From Gossypium raimondii (taxonomy: Eukaryota; Streptophyta; Magnoliopsida; Malvales; Malvaceae), in NCBI RefSeq assembly GCF_025698545.1, contig NC_068571.1:49509733-49573732 (forward strand): DNA of 64,000 nucleotides, written 5' to 3'. Made by a program: the position numbers and the translations under genes. Positions 10,107-21,838 of this stretch are shown in pieces (the first letter of the stretch is position 1; every line of letters starts with the position of its first letter). Below the pieces are notes generated by a model. The model ran no database searches. It had not been told where the DNA came from and saw only the letters and a program-made list of their open reading frames with translations.

Positions 10107-11123
10107 CTAACAAGGTCCCTTTTCAAGTGTGTCTTCATATACGACATTGATATGAACGCTTTCCAATTCTTCTTCATATGTCGTATTCATCCCATTATCA
10201 ATGTGATTGGGTAGTAAATTTTCTGCACTCGATGAGTCACCAAACTTGACAACACCCATGTTGATGAGTCTCTCAACCAGCTTCTTGAAGGCAGTGTAAT
10301 TTTCTATTGAATGTCCTGTAATTCTCGCATGGTAGTCACATTGTGCGTTCGCATCATACCATTCGGGATACGGAGGTTGTAGAGGCTTCACATGAAAAGG
10401 AGAAACAACGTGTTCATCAAATAAGCCTTGATATAACTCTCTATACGACATCGGTATGGGTGCGAACTGAAGCCTTTCTGTATTTGTTCTCATGCAAGGT
10501 TCTTGCTTTAAAGGGGCCTGATGGTTCGTGGTCTTTGTCTTTGGCTGCCCCACAGTAGTTGGTTTTGAGTAGCCCCTATTGTACCTACTTGCATTATCCA
10601 CCTTATTCCCCTTATTCCTTGGGGCTTTTACAGTATCTAGGTGCTCTACTCTTGCCTGTTTTGTGTCTGCTGGGTCATTAAGGGTAACAGGACTGGTTAG
10701 ATTGCCTCTTAGATTACAACCTGGGCCTGTCGAGTGATTCATCAGTGTCGATGTACCAGTCTGATATTGTTGAGGCCTGATAGTAAAGAGTGCCCTTCGT
10801 GGGTGTGCATCTGGCTGAATCTGAACACTTATTGGGATAAATTTTAGGGGATAGGCAGGGTCTTCATTATTATCCCCAAAGTGAACTGCCGGACTTTTCC
10901 CTTTTTCTAACCATTTACCCAATAACTGGGTTAATTGGCTCATCATATCTCTTTGGAAGTCTAATAGCTGATCTCTCATATCTTGCTGAAATTTGGTCAA
11001 TTGTTCTTGTATCCGCACTTGCATTTGCTCTAATTTCTCCAACCTTTGGCCCATTTCTCTAGCCTTTGCTTGGGTGTCGTGAGGGTGTAGGTTTTCCAAT
11101 TTAACTGAAATAATTTTACTCAA
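10107..11123 (-). CDS. Gag-like protein of the Tat/Ogre element, capsid core missing
   Basis: An open frame of 338 aa. Residues about 20-75 are a coiled coil rich in Glu/Gln/Leu (MGQRLEKLEQMQVRIQEQL). The C-terminal third holds the conserved block PIPMSYRELYQGLFDEHVVS and then PEWYDANAQCDYH..GHSIEN, the knuckle-like end of Tat-type Gag. In related Gags as I know them, a capsid region of some 250 aa lies between these parts; here it is absent without breaking the frame. The last Cys of the knuckle is Tyr and a Gly is Arg. The product could not form a normal particle. The ATG at 11123 is the first in frame; an earlier start cannot be excluded. Confidence 0.75.
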   Translation of the reverse strand: MSKIISVKLENLHPHDTQAKAREMGQRLEKLEQMQVRIQEQLTKFQQDMRDQLLDFQRDMMSQLTQLLGKWLEKGKSPAVHFGDNNEDPAYPLKFIPISVQIQPDAHPRRALFTIRPQQYQTGTSTLMNHSTGPGCNLRGNLTSPVTLNDPADTKQARVEHLDTVKAPRNKGNKVDNASRYNRGYSKPTTVGQPKTKTTNHQAPLKQEPCMRTNTERLQFAPIPMSYRELYQGLFDEHVVSPFHVKPLQPPYPEWYDANAQCDYHARITGHSIENYTAFKKLVERLINMGVVKFGDSSSAENLLPNHIDNGMNTTYEEELESVHINVVYEDTLEKGPC

Positions 11124-12187
11124 TTAGGCTCTTTCAATGGATTTTAATGCATATGATGCTATGTAATGCAAATGCATGAGATGAATGCAAAAAGAGACGT
11201 TGATTCTGATTCAATTCCATTTAGAAAACTTTTCTAGAAGATAAATTTCTTTACATAAAGCGGATACATATATACGGCTTTGCCCTCATACTCCAAGCGA
11301 GGACATCTTCTCCTTCTTCATCTGGATGCTAAGATAAATCTTGCGAATTCTTCAAAAGGGGTATCTCCTTTACTTTTTTTACTTGATCCTGGTTATAATC
11401 TAACGTCTGCCCATCCCCGTAATGCTCCTCAATTTCTTTAAGGTAGTTGGAATGTTAGAAACTCTTGAATAATCAGCTTGACCTTAAGGCACAAAGTAAA
11501 GTTATGTATTCCTCCATCACCCTTCTCTTATCACATTTTCTTGGACCATATTCGGACAACCACATTGTCATCCACTTTATCAAGAAACCCATTTTCTTAT
11601 GACAAGCTTTCTAATCTAGTAATCGAACTCGAATCAACATCTCTTTTCTAAAATGCAAATGCAATGCAATCATGATGTCATGCAATCAAAACAAAATAAA
11701 CCCAAGTCGGTATCAGGTATAAATATTAAATCCAATACAATCAAGAAATAATAAAAACTCCTAGTCAGGTATCTACTAAAGTTTAGAGTGTTTCTACCTA
11801 AGGTAAGTTCCTAAAGCTCACTATATGAGGTTTAGTTTCTAGAGTAAGGGTACCCGAACCAACAGATTCCTCGATCCTCACCCATTATAGGCTCATATGG
11901 ATCGAGTTCAGTTCAGGGGGATACATTTCCCTATGGCTGCACGGAGATGAAAATCTCACGAAGACATAAGTACGGATGTATCCCTAAGCGTCCACTACCC
12001 CGCACGGAGGTGAAAACCTCACGAAGGACTAGTTTCGCTCCCACTTAAGGGTAAAATGCAAAATGCAAATGCAAAGTTACCAACATACCATGGTAAAAAA
12101 AGTATGAAGGAAATCATGATTTTTTTTAAAACTTTGATGTTCGACACAAAGACAAAAATGAATCAATTTCTGGCTCGACTCTCTAGT
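11124..12187 (-). other. 5' untranslated leader of the Tat/Ogre element
   Basis: Lies between the primer site and the gag ATG. No long frame. It holds a direct repeat around 11938-12024 (CGCACGGAGnTGAAAACCTCACGAAG twice). Ogre elements are known to carry an extra frame upstream of gag; none is visible here. Confidence 0.5.
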
Positions 12188-12206
12188 GTCCCCAGCGGAG
12201 TCGCCA
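12188..12206 (-). other. Primer binding site (tRNA-Arg type) of the Tat/Ogre element
   Basis: In transcript sense TGGCGACTCCGCTGGGGAC lies 3 nt after the 5' LTR end. It begins with the TGG common to plant primer sites and matches the site I remember for Ogre elements, which pairs with the 3' end of tRNA-Arg. Confidence 0.8.
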
Positions 12207-12209
12207 AGC

Positions 12210-14673
12210 TGTCGAAACCGTTTTTTGAAAACAAAAATTTAGTTGTCGACTTTAAAAATAAAACTGGAGTCGCCACCGATCCTTTATTAAGGTGTGATCG
12301 GCCCACCTTAAAAAATATTTTGGCCTACGAATTTTGAGAAAATGAGTCCGGGAGTCAGTTACGCACGAGGAATGGTTAGCACCCTCGTAACGCCCAAAAT
12401 CGGTACCAAATTGATTGTTTAATGTCTTAGGGTCGAGGGTTTAAAAAGATTTTAAAATCAACTCAAACGATAGAATTTGAAAATGGATAATCAATTGCTC
12501 AAGTCATGTAAAGAAATCGAGTCCCAATACGTTAGGGTACAATTCCTCATAATTCTCGAACTTTGAATATCACTTTATTTTATGCAAAAATTTTCATTTT
12601 GAGAAAGTAACATGCCACACCCAATACGTTAGGACACAACAAGTTAAGTTCCCAAAATAATTTTTATACTCATGCATTTTGAATAAAGAATATCCTCGGT
12701 TATTTAAGATTAACAAAGAAAATCCGAACCCAATACGTTAGGGCTCAATTTCCTCGAAAATCCCAAACTTCGAATATTGCTTTTATTCAAAATAAACCTT
12801 GAATCAAGAAAAAATAATTTTGATTTATCGAAAAAAACCAAGATTTATTTTCCAAAGGGTATGTTAAAAAATTAATGTACAATATGAAGCAAATATTTTA
12901 ATTTAAATTATATGTATATATGTGTTTTCAAAATATAAGTATAAAGCCTAAATGAATTTTGAAAACATGTATATGCATACATTTTAAAAAATATAAGTGT
13001 ACATAAAAGGAATGAAATATACAAAACAAAACTTATAATAATATGCATGTATATATGTATGTGAAAATTGTGAAGATAAAATAAAAAACATATGTATACG
13101 TGCATATATTTACAAAATGTATGAGTATGTATGTATTGGAAAATCGTAAATACGTGTATGTACCTATTTAAATACTTATATATGTACAATATGTATATAA
13201 ATAATAGAGTACACAGAGAATAAAAAAAGTTTATAATAACTCAACAATATCAAAAATGTATATATATATAATATAAAATGTGTATTTTGAATTATAAAAT
13301 GTAAATATATATATATAAACGTGTGTACAAAAGTCACGAAAATAAAATATAAAGTATAAATATAAAATAAGTATAATACATTAATAGATTATGGGTATAT
13401 ATATATGTGTATATAAAAAATGTGAAAATAGAATAAAGCAAAAAAAATATAATATATATGTATTTAAAACGTGTAAAAATATATATTGTACATATGCATA
13501 ATAAGAGTATAATAATAATAAATAATAATGTACAACAATAGAAATAATAATAATAATAAATATAACATAATTAATAAAAAATAAAACAACGAATTAAGGA
13601 TTAAATTGAAAATAAACGAATTTTTGAAGCTAAATTTAAAGATGAAAAATAAAAAACCAAATTAAGATGCGCGCAATAGTTGGAGGATCGAAAGGGTAAT
13701 TTACCCAATTTCCCAAACGTTGCGCAGCAGCATGGACCAAATTAAAACAGTAATAAAACATACGACCAGATTTTAAAGAAATAAAAGATCGATTTAAACA
13801 CCCCTCGTAAAACAGAGGACCAAATGAGCAATTGGCCCATTTAAAAAAATGCGCGGATCCTGGGACCGGGTCGGGTCACCGCGCGGGTCATGGCCCCCCA
13901 TACGGCGTCGTTTTGCAAGTGTTATTTAAAAGGAAAAAAACCTAAAAAACATTTGCAGGGTCCCTTAAAAAAACAACAGAGGGCCACCCCTTTTCCTCTG
14001 CTAGGGTTTTGGCCCTAGCCCCCTTTTGCGTCGCCGTTCAAGCGATCCAATCGATCCGAAATCCGGCGCCGATCCCGAGCCCGACTCAGGTAAGTTTTAT
14101 TTTCTTTCTCCTTTTGTATTTTAAATGAAAAATAAATGGAAAAAATAAAAAAGAACAGAAAAACTAAAAGCGATTCACCTTCGAAAAAACTTTTTCAGTA
14201 TATTTTCTCTTTATCTTTTCTTTACACTGACTTCTCCCCCTTTTTACAGATTAAAATCGGGCTTTTATAGCCGAAATAGCAAAGAAGAAAATCTAAAAAA
14301 AATCAAATATCAATCTATTCTGTTGTTTGCCCGATTTTTGCGCTCTGTTTTGTGTTTGTTGCTGCAGGTACTACTGGGGGCGTGTGCGCGACATTTGCGG
14401 AGGTGCGCGAGGAGTGGGAGCGACGGGCGCGATGTGCGGCGCCTGCGGGGGGTGGTGGTACGGCGCTGGGGCTAAAGCTGAAGGCGGCGGCTAAGGACTT
14501 TTCTACTTAGGGTTTCTTAGTTTTTAGTTAAGTATTGGGCTATTTAGTTATTGGGCTAAGGTTAAATGTTGGGTCTATTAGGCTGTTTGGGTATTGGGTT
14601 TGTAAAGAATTGGGCCTTTATTTTTTTATTTTTTATTTTTTGCATGCGGGCCCGAGTAAATTGGGTTTGTACA
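12210..14673 (-). repeat. 5' LTR of the Tat/Ogre element
   Basis: 2464 bp, starting TGTACAAACCC and ending GGTTTCGACA in transcript sense. It carries a GC-rich block near its 5' end, a long AT-rich middle, and near the 3' end two hairpins that are conserved in other LTRs of the window (see the entry at 12266-12311). Repeats of the motif CCCAATACGTTAGG occur about every 100 bp. It drives transcription towards lower coordinates. Confidence 0.9.
12266..12311 (-). other. U5 hairpin/pseudoknot candidate with primer-site mimic
   Basis: In transcript sense: stem TTAAGGTG, loop GGCCGATCA, stem CACCTTAA (perfect 8 bp, 12287-12294 with 12304-12311), a 5-nt spacer, GATCGG (12276-12281), then TGGCGACTCC (12266-12275), the same ten bases that open the primer binding site 60 nt further on. 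CCGATC in the loop is complementary to GATCGG. The counterpart in the 3' LTR is at 3815-3860, and diverged equivalents are at 34240-34288, 39343-39390 and 32299-32341. Function is inferred, not shown. Confidence 0.6.
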
Positions 14674-14678
14674 GTGGG

Positions 14679-15425
14679 TTTCACGCTTTAGTGTTAATTT
14701 GTGGTTGAAGTTCCTAAGAGATGAGTAGATTAAATTAGTCATTTTATTTTTAAATGAATCATAGAATCAAATGAGTTTGAATTATAATAGTATTAATATT
14801 TACAGTATAAAAATATTTTAAAAAAATATTATTTTTTATTGTTGTTCAATTTTAAATAAAAAATATTATTTATAAAATCATAAAAATTTAAAAAATATTA
14901 ACTCTACTAAATAATAAATAATATTTTTTAATAATAAATATTAATTTTATTATAATTTAATCTTATTGAATTATTTTTTATAGTATAAAAATTAAATTAA
15001 CCCGCGGACTATTTTTAGGGCATGGAAGAGTCCGACACAGGCCCAGGTCAACATATACTTAATTAAAGGTTCGGTGAATGTACGTGGGAAGTGCCTGTGC
15101 CACCAAAAGTCTATGAGCTTTGACTCCCAGAGATGAAAACATTACGGTTTTTTAAATTAATAATATAAAAAAATTACAAAAAAAAAGGTGGAAAGCAAAT
15201 TATTCATAAAAATAAGTTATTTTGAACAGTAAAAAGTCGTACATCACCTATTAAAAATATTATTTTAATAAAATTATATAAAATAAAAAATTTAATTTAA
15301 AAAGGGGTGCCGTCGTAATGTCAAGCTGACACTCTTTTTTTAATTTTTTAAGAATTTGACCTTATAAACTTTAAAGAAATAAAAAAATGAGAAAAATTTA
15401 TTTTTGTTATTGTTATATCTTTTAA
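14679..15425. other. AT-rich spacer
   Basis: No genes. Around 15296-15340 a partial, diverged copy of the repeat described at 16178-16290 occurs (AAAAAGGGGTGC followed by AATGTCAAGCTGACAC). Confidence 0.5.
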
Positions 15426-15527
15426 AGACTAATATGTAAATAAATCAAAGTTTAATTTGGTGTCACCATACTCTCACGTGACACTTTTTTTTCAACCAAT
15501 CTAAAAAAGATAATTACTTCATCAGGT
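15426..15527. repeat. Inverted repeat, left arm
   Basis: About 100 bp that match 16178-16290 in reverse complement: TTTAATTTGGTGTCACC, CACTTTTTTTTCAACCAAT and AATTACTTCATCAGGT all recur there in opposite sense. The arms are about 650 bp apart. Confidence 0.7.
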
Positions 15528-15744
15528 AAGTCTACCATCAATTTGTTAGGCGACACCAAAAAAATTACTTCATAATGGGATTTTTAGGGTGGCGCCGCCT
15601 AGAAAAGTGTTGACACCTAACTCTATTGTAGAAATCAGGTCATTCCTATAATTAATCTTGAAATTAGATCATTTTCATAAAATTTTAAACTTATTCCTTA
15701 AAAAAAAACCCTTTTTTCACTCCAACTTTTACTTTTTTTTAAAA

Positions 15745-15768
15745 ATATATATATATATATATATATAT
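15745..15768. repeat. (AT)n microsatellite
   Basis: Twelve AT units following a T-run and AAAA. Typical slippage repeat, likely polymorphic. Confidence 0.9.
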
Positions 15769-16177
15769 TAGTTTTATAATTTTATAGCTACAAGTGGGGT
15801 AGTCCGTAGTTGTGATAAATAAATAAATAAATAGTTTGGTATGAGAGTGAGGACTGAGGAGAAAGGGATGGGCAGATTATCATAAATTTACTATTGGAAA
15901 TTAAAGGCAGCATTAACTTTGTGTAGGTAGTATAAATAAGAATATCCAAAGCATATTTTTAAAATATCTTCGGCATTGGAAGAAGTTGAGATTGTTTTGC
16001 ATATAACTCACAGCTCCGACTTTAATTAATTTAATTTTTATATTTTCAAAAGGAATCTCAACTGAGAACACCACCCTTGTTTATCTCCTAATCATCAATG
16101 TTTTAATAAAGAAATTTTGTATCACTTGATACAGTGACAACACCGGATTGAATTGTGATTATGTAAAATATTTAGGG
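15769..16177. other. Spacer between inverted repeat arms
   Basis: No coding frame. Contains a short AAAT run near 15815 and nothing else recognised. Confidence 0.4.
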
Positions 16178-16290
16178 ACCTGATGAAGTAATTACCCATT
16201 TTAAATTGGCTGAAAAAGGGGTGCGGCCTAACATTACGGTGACACCAAATTAAATGGTTTTTAACTTTTGGTCTATTTGCATGTTAAGTC
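16178..16290. repeat. Inverted repeat, right arm
   Basis: Partner of 15426-15527, starting ACCTGATGAAGTAATTACC and passing through AAAAAGGGGTGCGGCC and GGTGACACCAAATTAAA. Confidence 0.7.
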
Positions 16291-17222
16291 TATCCTTTTT
16301 TTAAATTAAATTTAAATAGCCCTTAAAAATATAAGAATAATAAAAATAAACTCTTTTCATTTTTTTATTTTTTTACAAACAATAAAAATTATTAAAAAAA
16401 TATAAAATTCTTATTTAATTACCCAAATATATCCCTCAAAAAAATTTCTTCAAGCTTATCTAAATTCAAATAAATATACTAGGGAATGAATTAAAAATGT
16501 TTAAATTTAGCAAGAGTTGTTGCTTTCGAGGACCAAAATTGGACCAAAGGTTTGGAATTGATGATGATCATGAAGATTGGTGTATGTTGCAAATAAACGA
16601 AAAAAAATTGGCCTAATTATATGGAGGTTCCTAGCTTTAGTCAAAAATAAAAAACAATGTCAAGTTAGCAATTCGTTAGTTGATTAGAGGAATTTTTAAC
16701 AGTAGTGACCAATTCGAGCGATTATCTTAAATAGAGTGACTAAATTGATAAAAAAAATTTAAAGTGAGGAACTATGCTATTTTAAAGCGACATACGGTCT
16801 AGTTTACTTAAATTTATATATGAATGGGTATTTTAATAATTTTATAACTAAGTTGGTATCCAGTTAACTCATGACAAGACACTAACTCAGTAAAACACTA
16901 AAATAAGTATAGATATCTTGAGTTAAAAAGGGAAAGGTGAATAATGATGCTTGCCATTAGTATAACCTTATGGTTTTTGAGTGAACCAAATTAGTAATGC
17001 ATGGATAAGGACATAACGGGTAGAGGTAAATTCATGGTGGTTAGAGATTTAGATTAACTAAAACAAAGGAAAAGTTATATATGTAGGGAACACTTTTATC
17101 TACCCACTATTGTCAATTAGGAAAAATGGCTTCATAGCTACATTGTCATTTTCTTCAAGGTTGCTTCCAACTAAAGTTTAATCTAGAGTTTCTTCAATCA
17201 AAGAATACAATCATTCTGACCA
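16291..17222. other. Spacer downstream of the phospholipase pseudogene
   Basis: AT-rich, non-coding. A block at 16660-16810 resembles the 'gtgaccaa..ttgataa' ends of diverged DNA elements but no paired end was found. Confidence 0.4.
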
Positions 17223-17888
17223 TCAGACAATTAGATTACTGAATTTAGGTAATGAGAATGGAAGGAAAGATCCAGATTTGGGTCCAAGAACTCGACTTTT
17301 GGTGTCCGAGAAATATTCCAATCTTGCAAGCTCTTTCACCTCTCCATCACTGCTAACTCCAATCGGATAGCTTAGCAAATGGCCTAACAGCTTATTATCT
17401 AACGACTTGCATGCGTATAAATTCCAGTATTCCTCAACTGCCTGGTTCACTTTCCGTACGAATTCCAAGCTCTCTGGCTCAAGAAAGGACTTATCAAGCT
17501 TGCGTAAGTGCTCATACCACAATGCCATATGTAACCCATGAATTTGGCCCCTCACTGGTTCCTTAGTAGAGAGGCGATACGGTTGGTAGGCTCCCATTTC
17601 AATTTTTGTATCATTGGCACCATCTATTGATCTTTGATTGATGTTGGCAAATCTGATTATAATGCATTCATCATCAACTGTGGAAACGGAACTGTCCCTA
17701 GTTTAGTTGTTGGAGATAAATGAAGATAGCATACATCAAATGTGCAAATGTATTAAACTAACTTACCAATCATTATCTTGGAATGAACATAGATCATGAA
17801 ATGCCTGGATTGCTGAGCTCTATCGTAACTGGTATGAGGTCGAGGTCTTTTTGGAGGTTCGTATTCTCCACAAATCCTTATCTCTTGG
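17223..17888 (-). pseudogene. Phospholipase D, alpha type, 3' part of a split pseudogene
   Basis: Two exons: 17767-17888 and 17223-17677, with a GT..AG intron 17678-17766. The first encodes GEYEPPKRPRPH..HFMIYVHSKIMI and the second [17 protein letters not shown], so the second HKD active-site motif (HxKxxxxD) is complete across the splice. Then follows [20 protein letters not shown] and the PLD C-terminal domain as far as [10 protein letters not shown]; the last residues differ from the usual end, suggesting a frameshift. The family hydrolyses phospholipids such as phosphatidylcholine to phosphatidic acid. About 150 residues expected before this point are missing at the border with the copia element. 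Confidence 0.88.
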
Positions 17889-18105
17889 TGTTACGTAGAG
17901 GATAAGATAGGTTGTTAAGCAATTTGTTATACAAACTAATAGTCTGTTAGTAGAGTTTGTTAACAACAATTAGACTTTCTTTTGTATATAAAACCTACTA
18001 ATGTACTGATCAAATCAACCAAAAATATCATAATATTCATTTGTTTAATTCACATTTATTTTGTATTTCTCCTTTTGAATTTCTTCATTTCTATACTTAC
18101 TAACA
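17889..18105 (+). repeat. Left LTR of the copia element
   Basis: Starts TGTTACGTAGAGGATAAG and ends CTTACTAACA. A TATA-like TTGTATATAAAAC lies near 17983. Similar along its whole length to 25887-26103. Confidence 0.9.
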
Positions 18106-18117
18106 TGGTATCAGTTG
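18106..18117 (+). other. Primer binding site of the copia element
   Basis: TGGTATCAGTTG directly abuts the LTR. The first nine bases equal the plant initiator-methionine tRNA site; the rest has drifted. Confidence 0.8.
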
Positions 18118-18151
18118 CCTAACATTCCTGGAGGTTCTTGTCACTGCGTCC

Positions 18152-18922
18152 ATGGCAAATTTCGCTGACTCTACTGCTGCTGATCGTGGCAGTCCCGCAC
18201 TCTCTAGCGTTCGATTAGTTCAGACTTTTCCTAGGCATGACACGGTGAAATTGGATTAAGGCAGTTTCGTACAATGGCAGCAGTATATACGGCTAATAGT
18301 TGAGGGATACGAGTTACTCAGATATTTGGAAGGGACGTTACCTGCTCCGACTCGATTCATCTCCTCTCCGGATGGCATTCTCACTCCAAATCCTGATGCT
18401 TCTATTTTTGTCCAGCAAGATAAGCTTCTTACTTGTTAGCTTCTATCTACCATTAGTTCTCCTCTGTTGTCTTTTTTTACAGCAGCGAAATCTTCTTGTG
18501 ACGTTTGGAGCACGACCAATCGCCTTTTTGCTACTGCTACTCGAGCAAAAATGTCTCGAATCCGGCATGACCTTCAATCAATCAAGAAAGGAACCATGTC
18601 CGTCAAAGAATATATAGAAAAAATACAAAATACCAGTGTGCTTATTGAGGCCTCTAGATCTACGGTTCCAAAGGCAGAGAAGGTGGAAATAATACTTGTC
18701 GGACTCTCATCGGAGTTTGATGCTGTTTTAACTCTTGCATCATTCTCGACTGAGTCTCTTCCGCTTCAAAAACTTGTCGAAGCTCTTCTAGAATTTGAGA
18801 ATTGCCAAAATCGTGCAGCAATAGAAGCACCGTTTCTTGCGAATCTTATTGAGTCTGTTCCGTCGACCCTGGTGTTGACACCCTGCGCGGCAGTCGTTCG
18901 TCTTCATCTACTCGTGAGCGAG
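18152..18922 (+). pseudogene. Copia Gag, N-terminal part
   Basis: Frame from ATG 18152 gives MANFADSTAADRGSP, HDTVKLD, stop, GSFVQWQQYIRLIVEGYELL, then LLTC, stop, LLSTISSPLLSFF, and on through VWSTTNRLF, SIKKGTMSVKEYIEKI and VEIILVGLSSEFDAVL. This is the UBN2/retrotran-gag fold of plant copia elements. The second stop takes the place of a Trp. The frame is then cut by the LTR at 18923. Confidence 0.85.
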
Positions 18923-21838
18923 TGTAACACCCCTAATCCATATCCGTCGCCGAATTAAGGTTACAGGGAATTACCGAACAAAACACAGCTCATAACAAGC
19001 ATTCATTAAAATTCATGCTTCGTAAATTAACCCCATCAATACATTTATCCCATTCAAATTTTGAATCTTTATACTCCTATATTCATATCATTCGCATTTT
19101 AAAAATATTATTTAAGCTTATATTATTACATAACATATATAGTGCATATTATACTTAATATGCAATATCACACGGTATAAAGACTCAAACATATTCGGCC
19201 TAAACAACCTCAACAAATGGTCAAGTATAAAATTTTAAGCATCATAGTCATGCACTCATTTTACCTAATTAATATAAACCATTTTAAAACACATACTACA
19301 AATCATAGTATACTCAATTTACAAATTTAATAATCAAACCAAACCACATATATCTATTTATTCAACTCATGAACTATTCGGCTAGCACAATAATCTAAAT
19401 TAAATTATTCCCACAGCCTAGTAAACATATATATTTTACACATAATCAGCCATTATAATAAGACCAAATATACCTCTTCACTCATCACGAGACTATGCGT
19501 ATATGACCACATTAATTTGAGCCAATTTCAATCACCCATATTGAATCATATCATGACATCACCAACCGAATCATAGTAATCCAACCATAAGTGATCACAT
19601 TACTAGCATATACATTTTCTTTCACTAATAAATATTCGAACCCATATGACTATATAATTACTTATTTACCTAGTACTTTATCCGAATTTGCATGCACATC
19701 ATATACAATCCCTCAAACTATTTCCAAGACAAATGCACCTCAATTTATAATACCAAAACATACCTATTTTCTCACTACAAATTTGTGCGCATGTGACCAT
19801 GTTAACTTGAACAATTTTGAACACATATAACACCTAAAACACACCTAAATCGCATGCTTAAAAATACATACTCATAGCCAATCCCTTAACCACATATTCG
19901 GTCATCTCATTCAACCTCCAAAAATAATTCATGCCATTTTTTTATCATTTAGATCCATACCAAAACAATCAATCAAAAAAAATCATAGAATATACCATTA
20001 CTTACATATAGCAATCGAACTTACACATTGAAAATACCATCAAATACATATCCATAATAAGCTATTTCCATGACCGAATACACATAAACACTAATGTCAA
20101 AATTACGCCATTTTTGCATGGCTAAATGTATACACACTGCATGACCAAACAAAACAAATGCTAGCCTATACATGCCATATGTTCAAAGTTTCAAGCTTTC
20201 AAAATACCGAAATAGAAATCGATAGTGTGATGGACTTCCTTGACGATTCCCAAGCTCATAACTAGATAAAACAATTAACGGACAAACACACAGTAAGCTT
20301 AAATAGCTTAGGAAGTCATAAGCAAATAGTTTTTTTTAAAAGAACAGATATAGTTTATACAAGTATGCCGAATTCTCCCAATCTTGAACACATATATATA
20401 TATAATCATATTTAAGTGATTAGTTCATATTTTCATGTTATACACAATACTTACCTTTACTTTCAAAATTCATATAACTCAAACATATATGAATTGTTTA
20501 ATTCGAACCCACATTCGATTTTGCCATATCATTTCCCGTTGTATCATTCAGAATAAAAAAGGATACTCGGACGGCTAAAAAGCTCGTACAATGCCAACGT
20601 CCCAGACGTGGTCCTATACGATATCACGTATCAAAATTCCTATGGTTCGTACGGCTTTCGGATGTTGTAAATCAATCGAATTAAGCTCGTAATTAATCTT
20701 CCTATGTTAAATTCAATTCAGTATTGTAGTATACATACATACAATTCAATTCAACTATGTATAAAATAAATACATTCAATTTAACATCATTTACTCACTT
20801 ACGAACTTACCTCGAAAGAAGACGAACGAAACGGTACGACTATTCGACAACTTTTGATTTCCCCCGTTCCAAATCTGATTTCTTCTTTTCTTGATCTATT
20901 TCAATACAAATTTGACTTGTTTAATCATATATTTATTCAAATTTATTTAAAAACTCATAAATGGGCAAATTGCATTTTAGTCCCTAACATTTCACATTTT
21001 CTCGATTTAGTCCCTATTTCAAAACAACTCAAAATATTCAAAATTTTAACATACTCTAGTTGGACTGAATTACCTTAGGTCCCTAGCAGCCCAATTCTAA
21101 CATTTATTTCACATTTTAGTCTCATAATTTCAATATTTCACAATTTAGTCCAAAATGGACATTTTTATCAAAAATTCATTAACAAAACTTGCATATCTAA
21201 CAACAATGATTTATTTTCCATCATCAACTATCAAAATACTCATGCATTCAACAATGACAACATTCAAATACTTTAACAGTTTTGAAATCGGAGATACGGG
21301 CTAGCTAGATTAAGCTACAACGATCTCAAAAACGTAGAAATCATTAAAAACGAAGCTAAAATCGTACCTATTTGGCCAGTGAGAGCTTGGTCGAATGTTA
21401 AAGCCAACAATGGCTTTCTTCTCCTTGAATTTTCAGTGAAGATGAATAGTGGAAGATGACAATACATTTTGTTTTATTTTAATTTAACATTATTTACTAA
21501 TTTAACTAATTAACCATTAATAACATTAGTAATTACACCATGTCCCATTCCACTATCATCCACTATCACAAAAATATGGTAATTACCATTTAAGGACCTT
21601 CACATAAATCAAATCATAACAAATTAGCATATTAACAATGAGAATGCCACTTTTACTTTTTATGCGATTTAACCCTTTTCACAAATTAAGCACACAAACG
21701 AATAAATTAAATCACGAAAATTTCACACATATCAATTCACATACTATAAGCATGGAAAATAATATTAAAATATTTTTCTGACTCAAATTTATGGTCCCGA
21801 AACCACTTTCTAACTAGGGTCTAAACCAAGTTGTTACA
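18923..21838. mobile_element. Solo LTR of the TGTAACACCCC family, inserted in copia gag
   Basis: 2916 bp, TGTAACACCCCTAATCC at the left and AACCAAGTTGTTACA at the right, flanked by GCGAG and ACGAG, a 4/5 target duplication. No coding frame, primer site or second LTR is inside. The left end resembles the reverse complement of the right end of 50760-53102, so both are LTRs of one gypsy-like family. Copia Gag resumes directly after it, so this is the youngest layer of the nest. Confidence 0.75.

Larger units (their letters stand above)
3759..14673 (-). mobile_element. Ty3/gypsy retrotransposon, Tat/Ogre type, internally deleted
   Basis: Two long direct LTRs (3759-6164 and 12210-14673) enclose a 6.0-kb interior, and the whole is flanked by the 5-bp target duplication GTGGG (3754-3758 and 14674-14678). 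The primer binding site and purine tract place transcription on the minus strand. Interior, in transcript order: 5' UTR, a 338-codon gag frame (10107-11123), a degenerate linker before reverse transcriptase, a degenerate integrase C-terminus, then a repeat-rich 3' UTR. Protease, reverse transcriptase, RNase H and the integrase core are missing, so the copy cannot move by itself. The primer site type (complementary to tRNA-Arg in Ogre elements, from memory), long LTRs and repeat-rich 3' UTR are typical of Tat/Ogre. It inserted beside a MITE. Confidence 0.92.

Noticed and set aside
12908..13189. 93-codon minus-strand Tyr/Ile/His-rich frame in the LTR
   Set aside because: It is a translation of a TATATG/TACATA-rich repeat and is broken in the other LTR copy.
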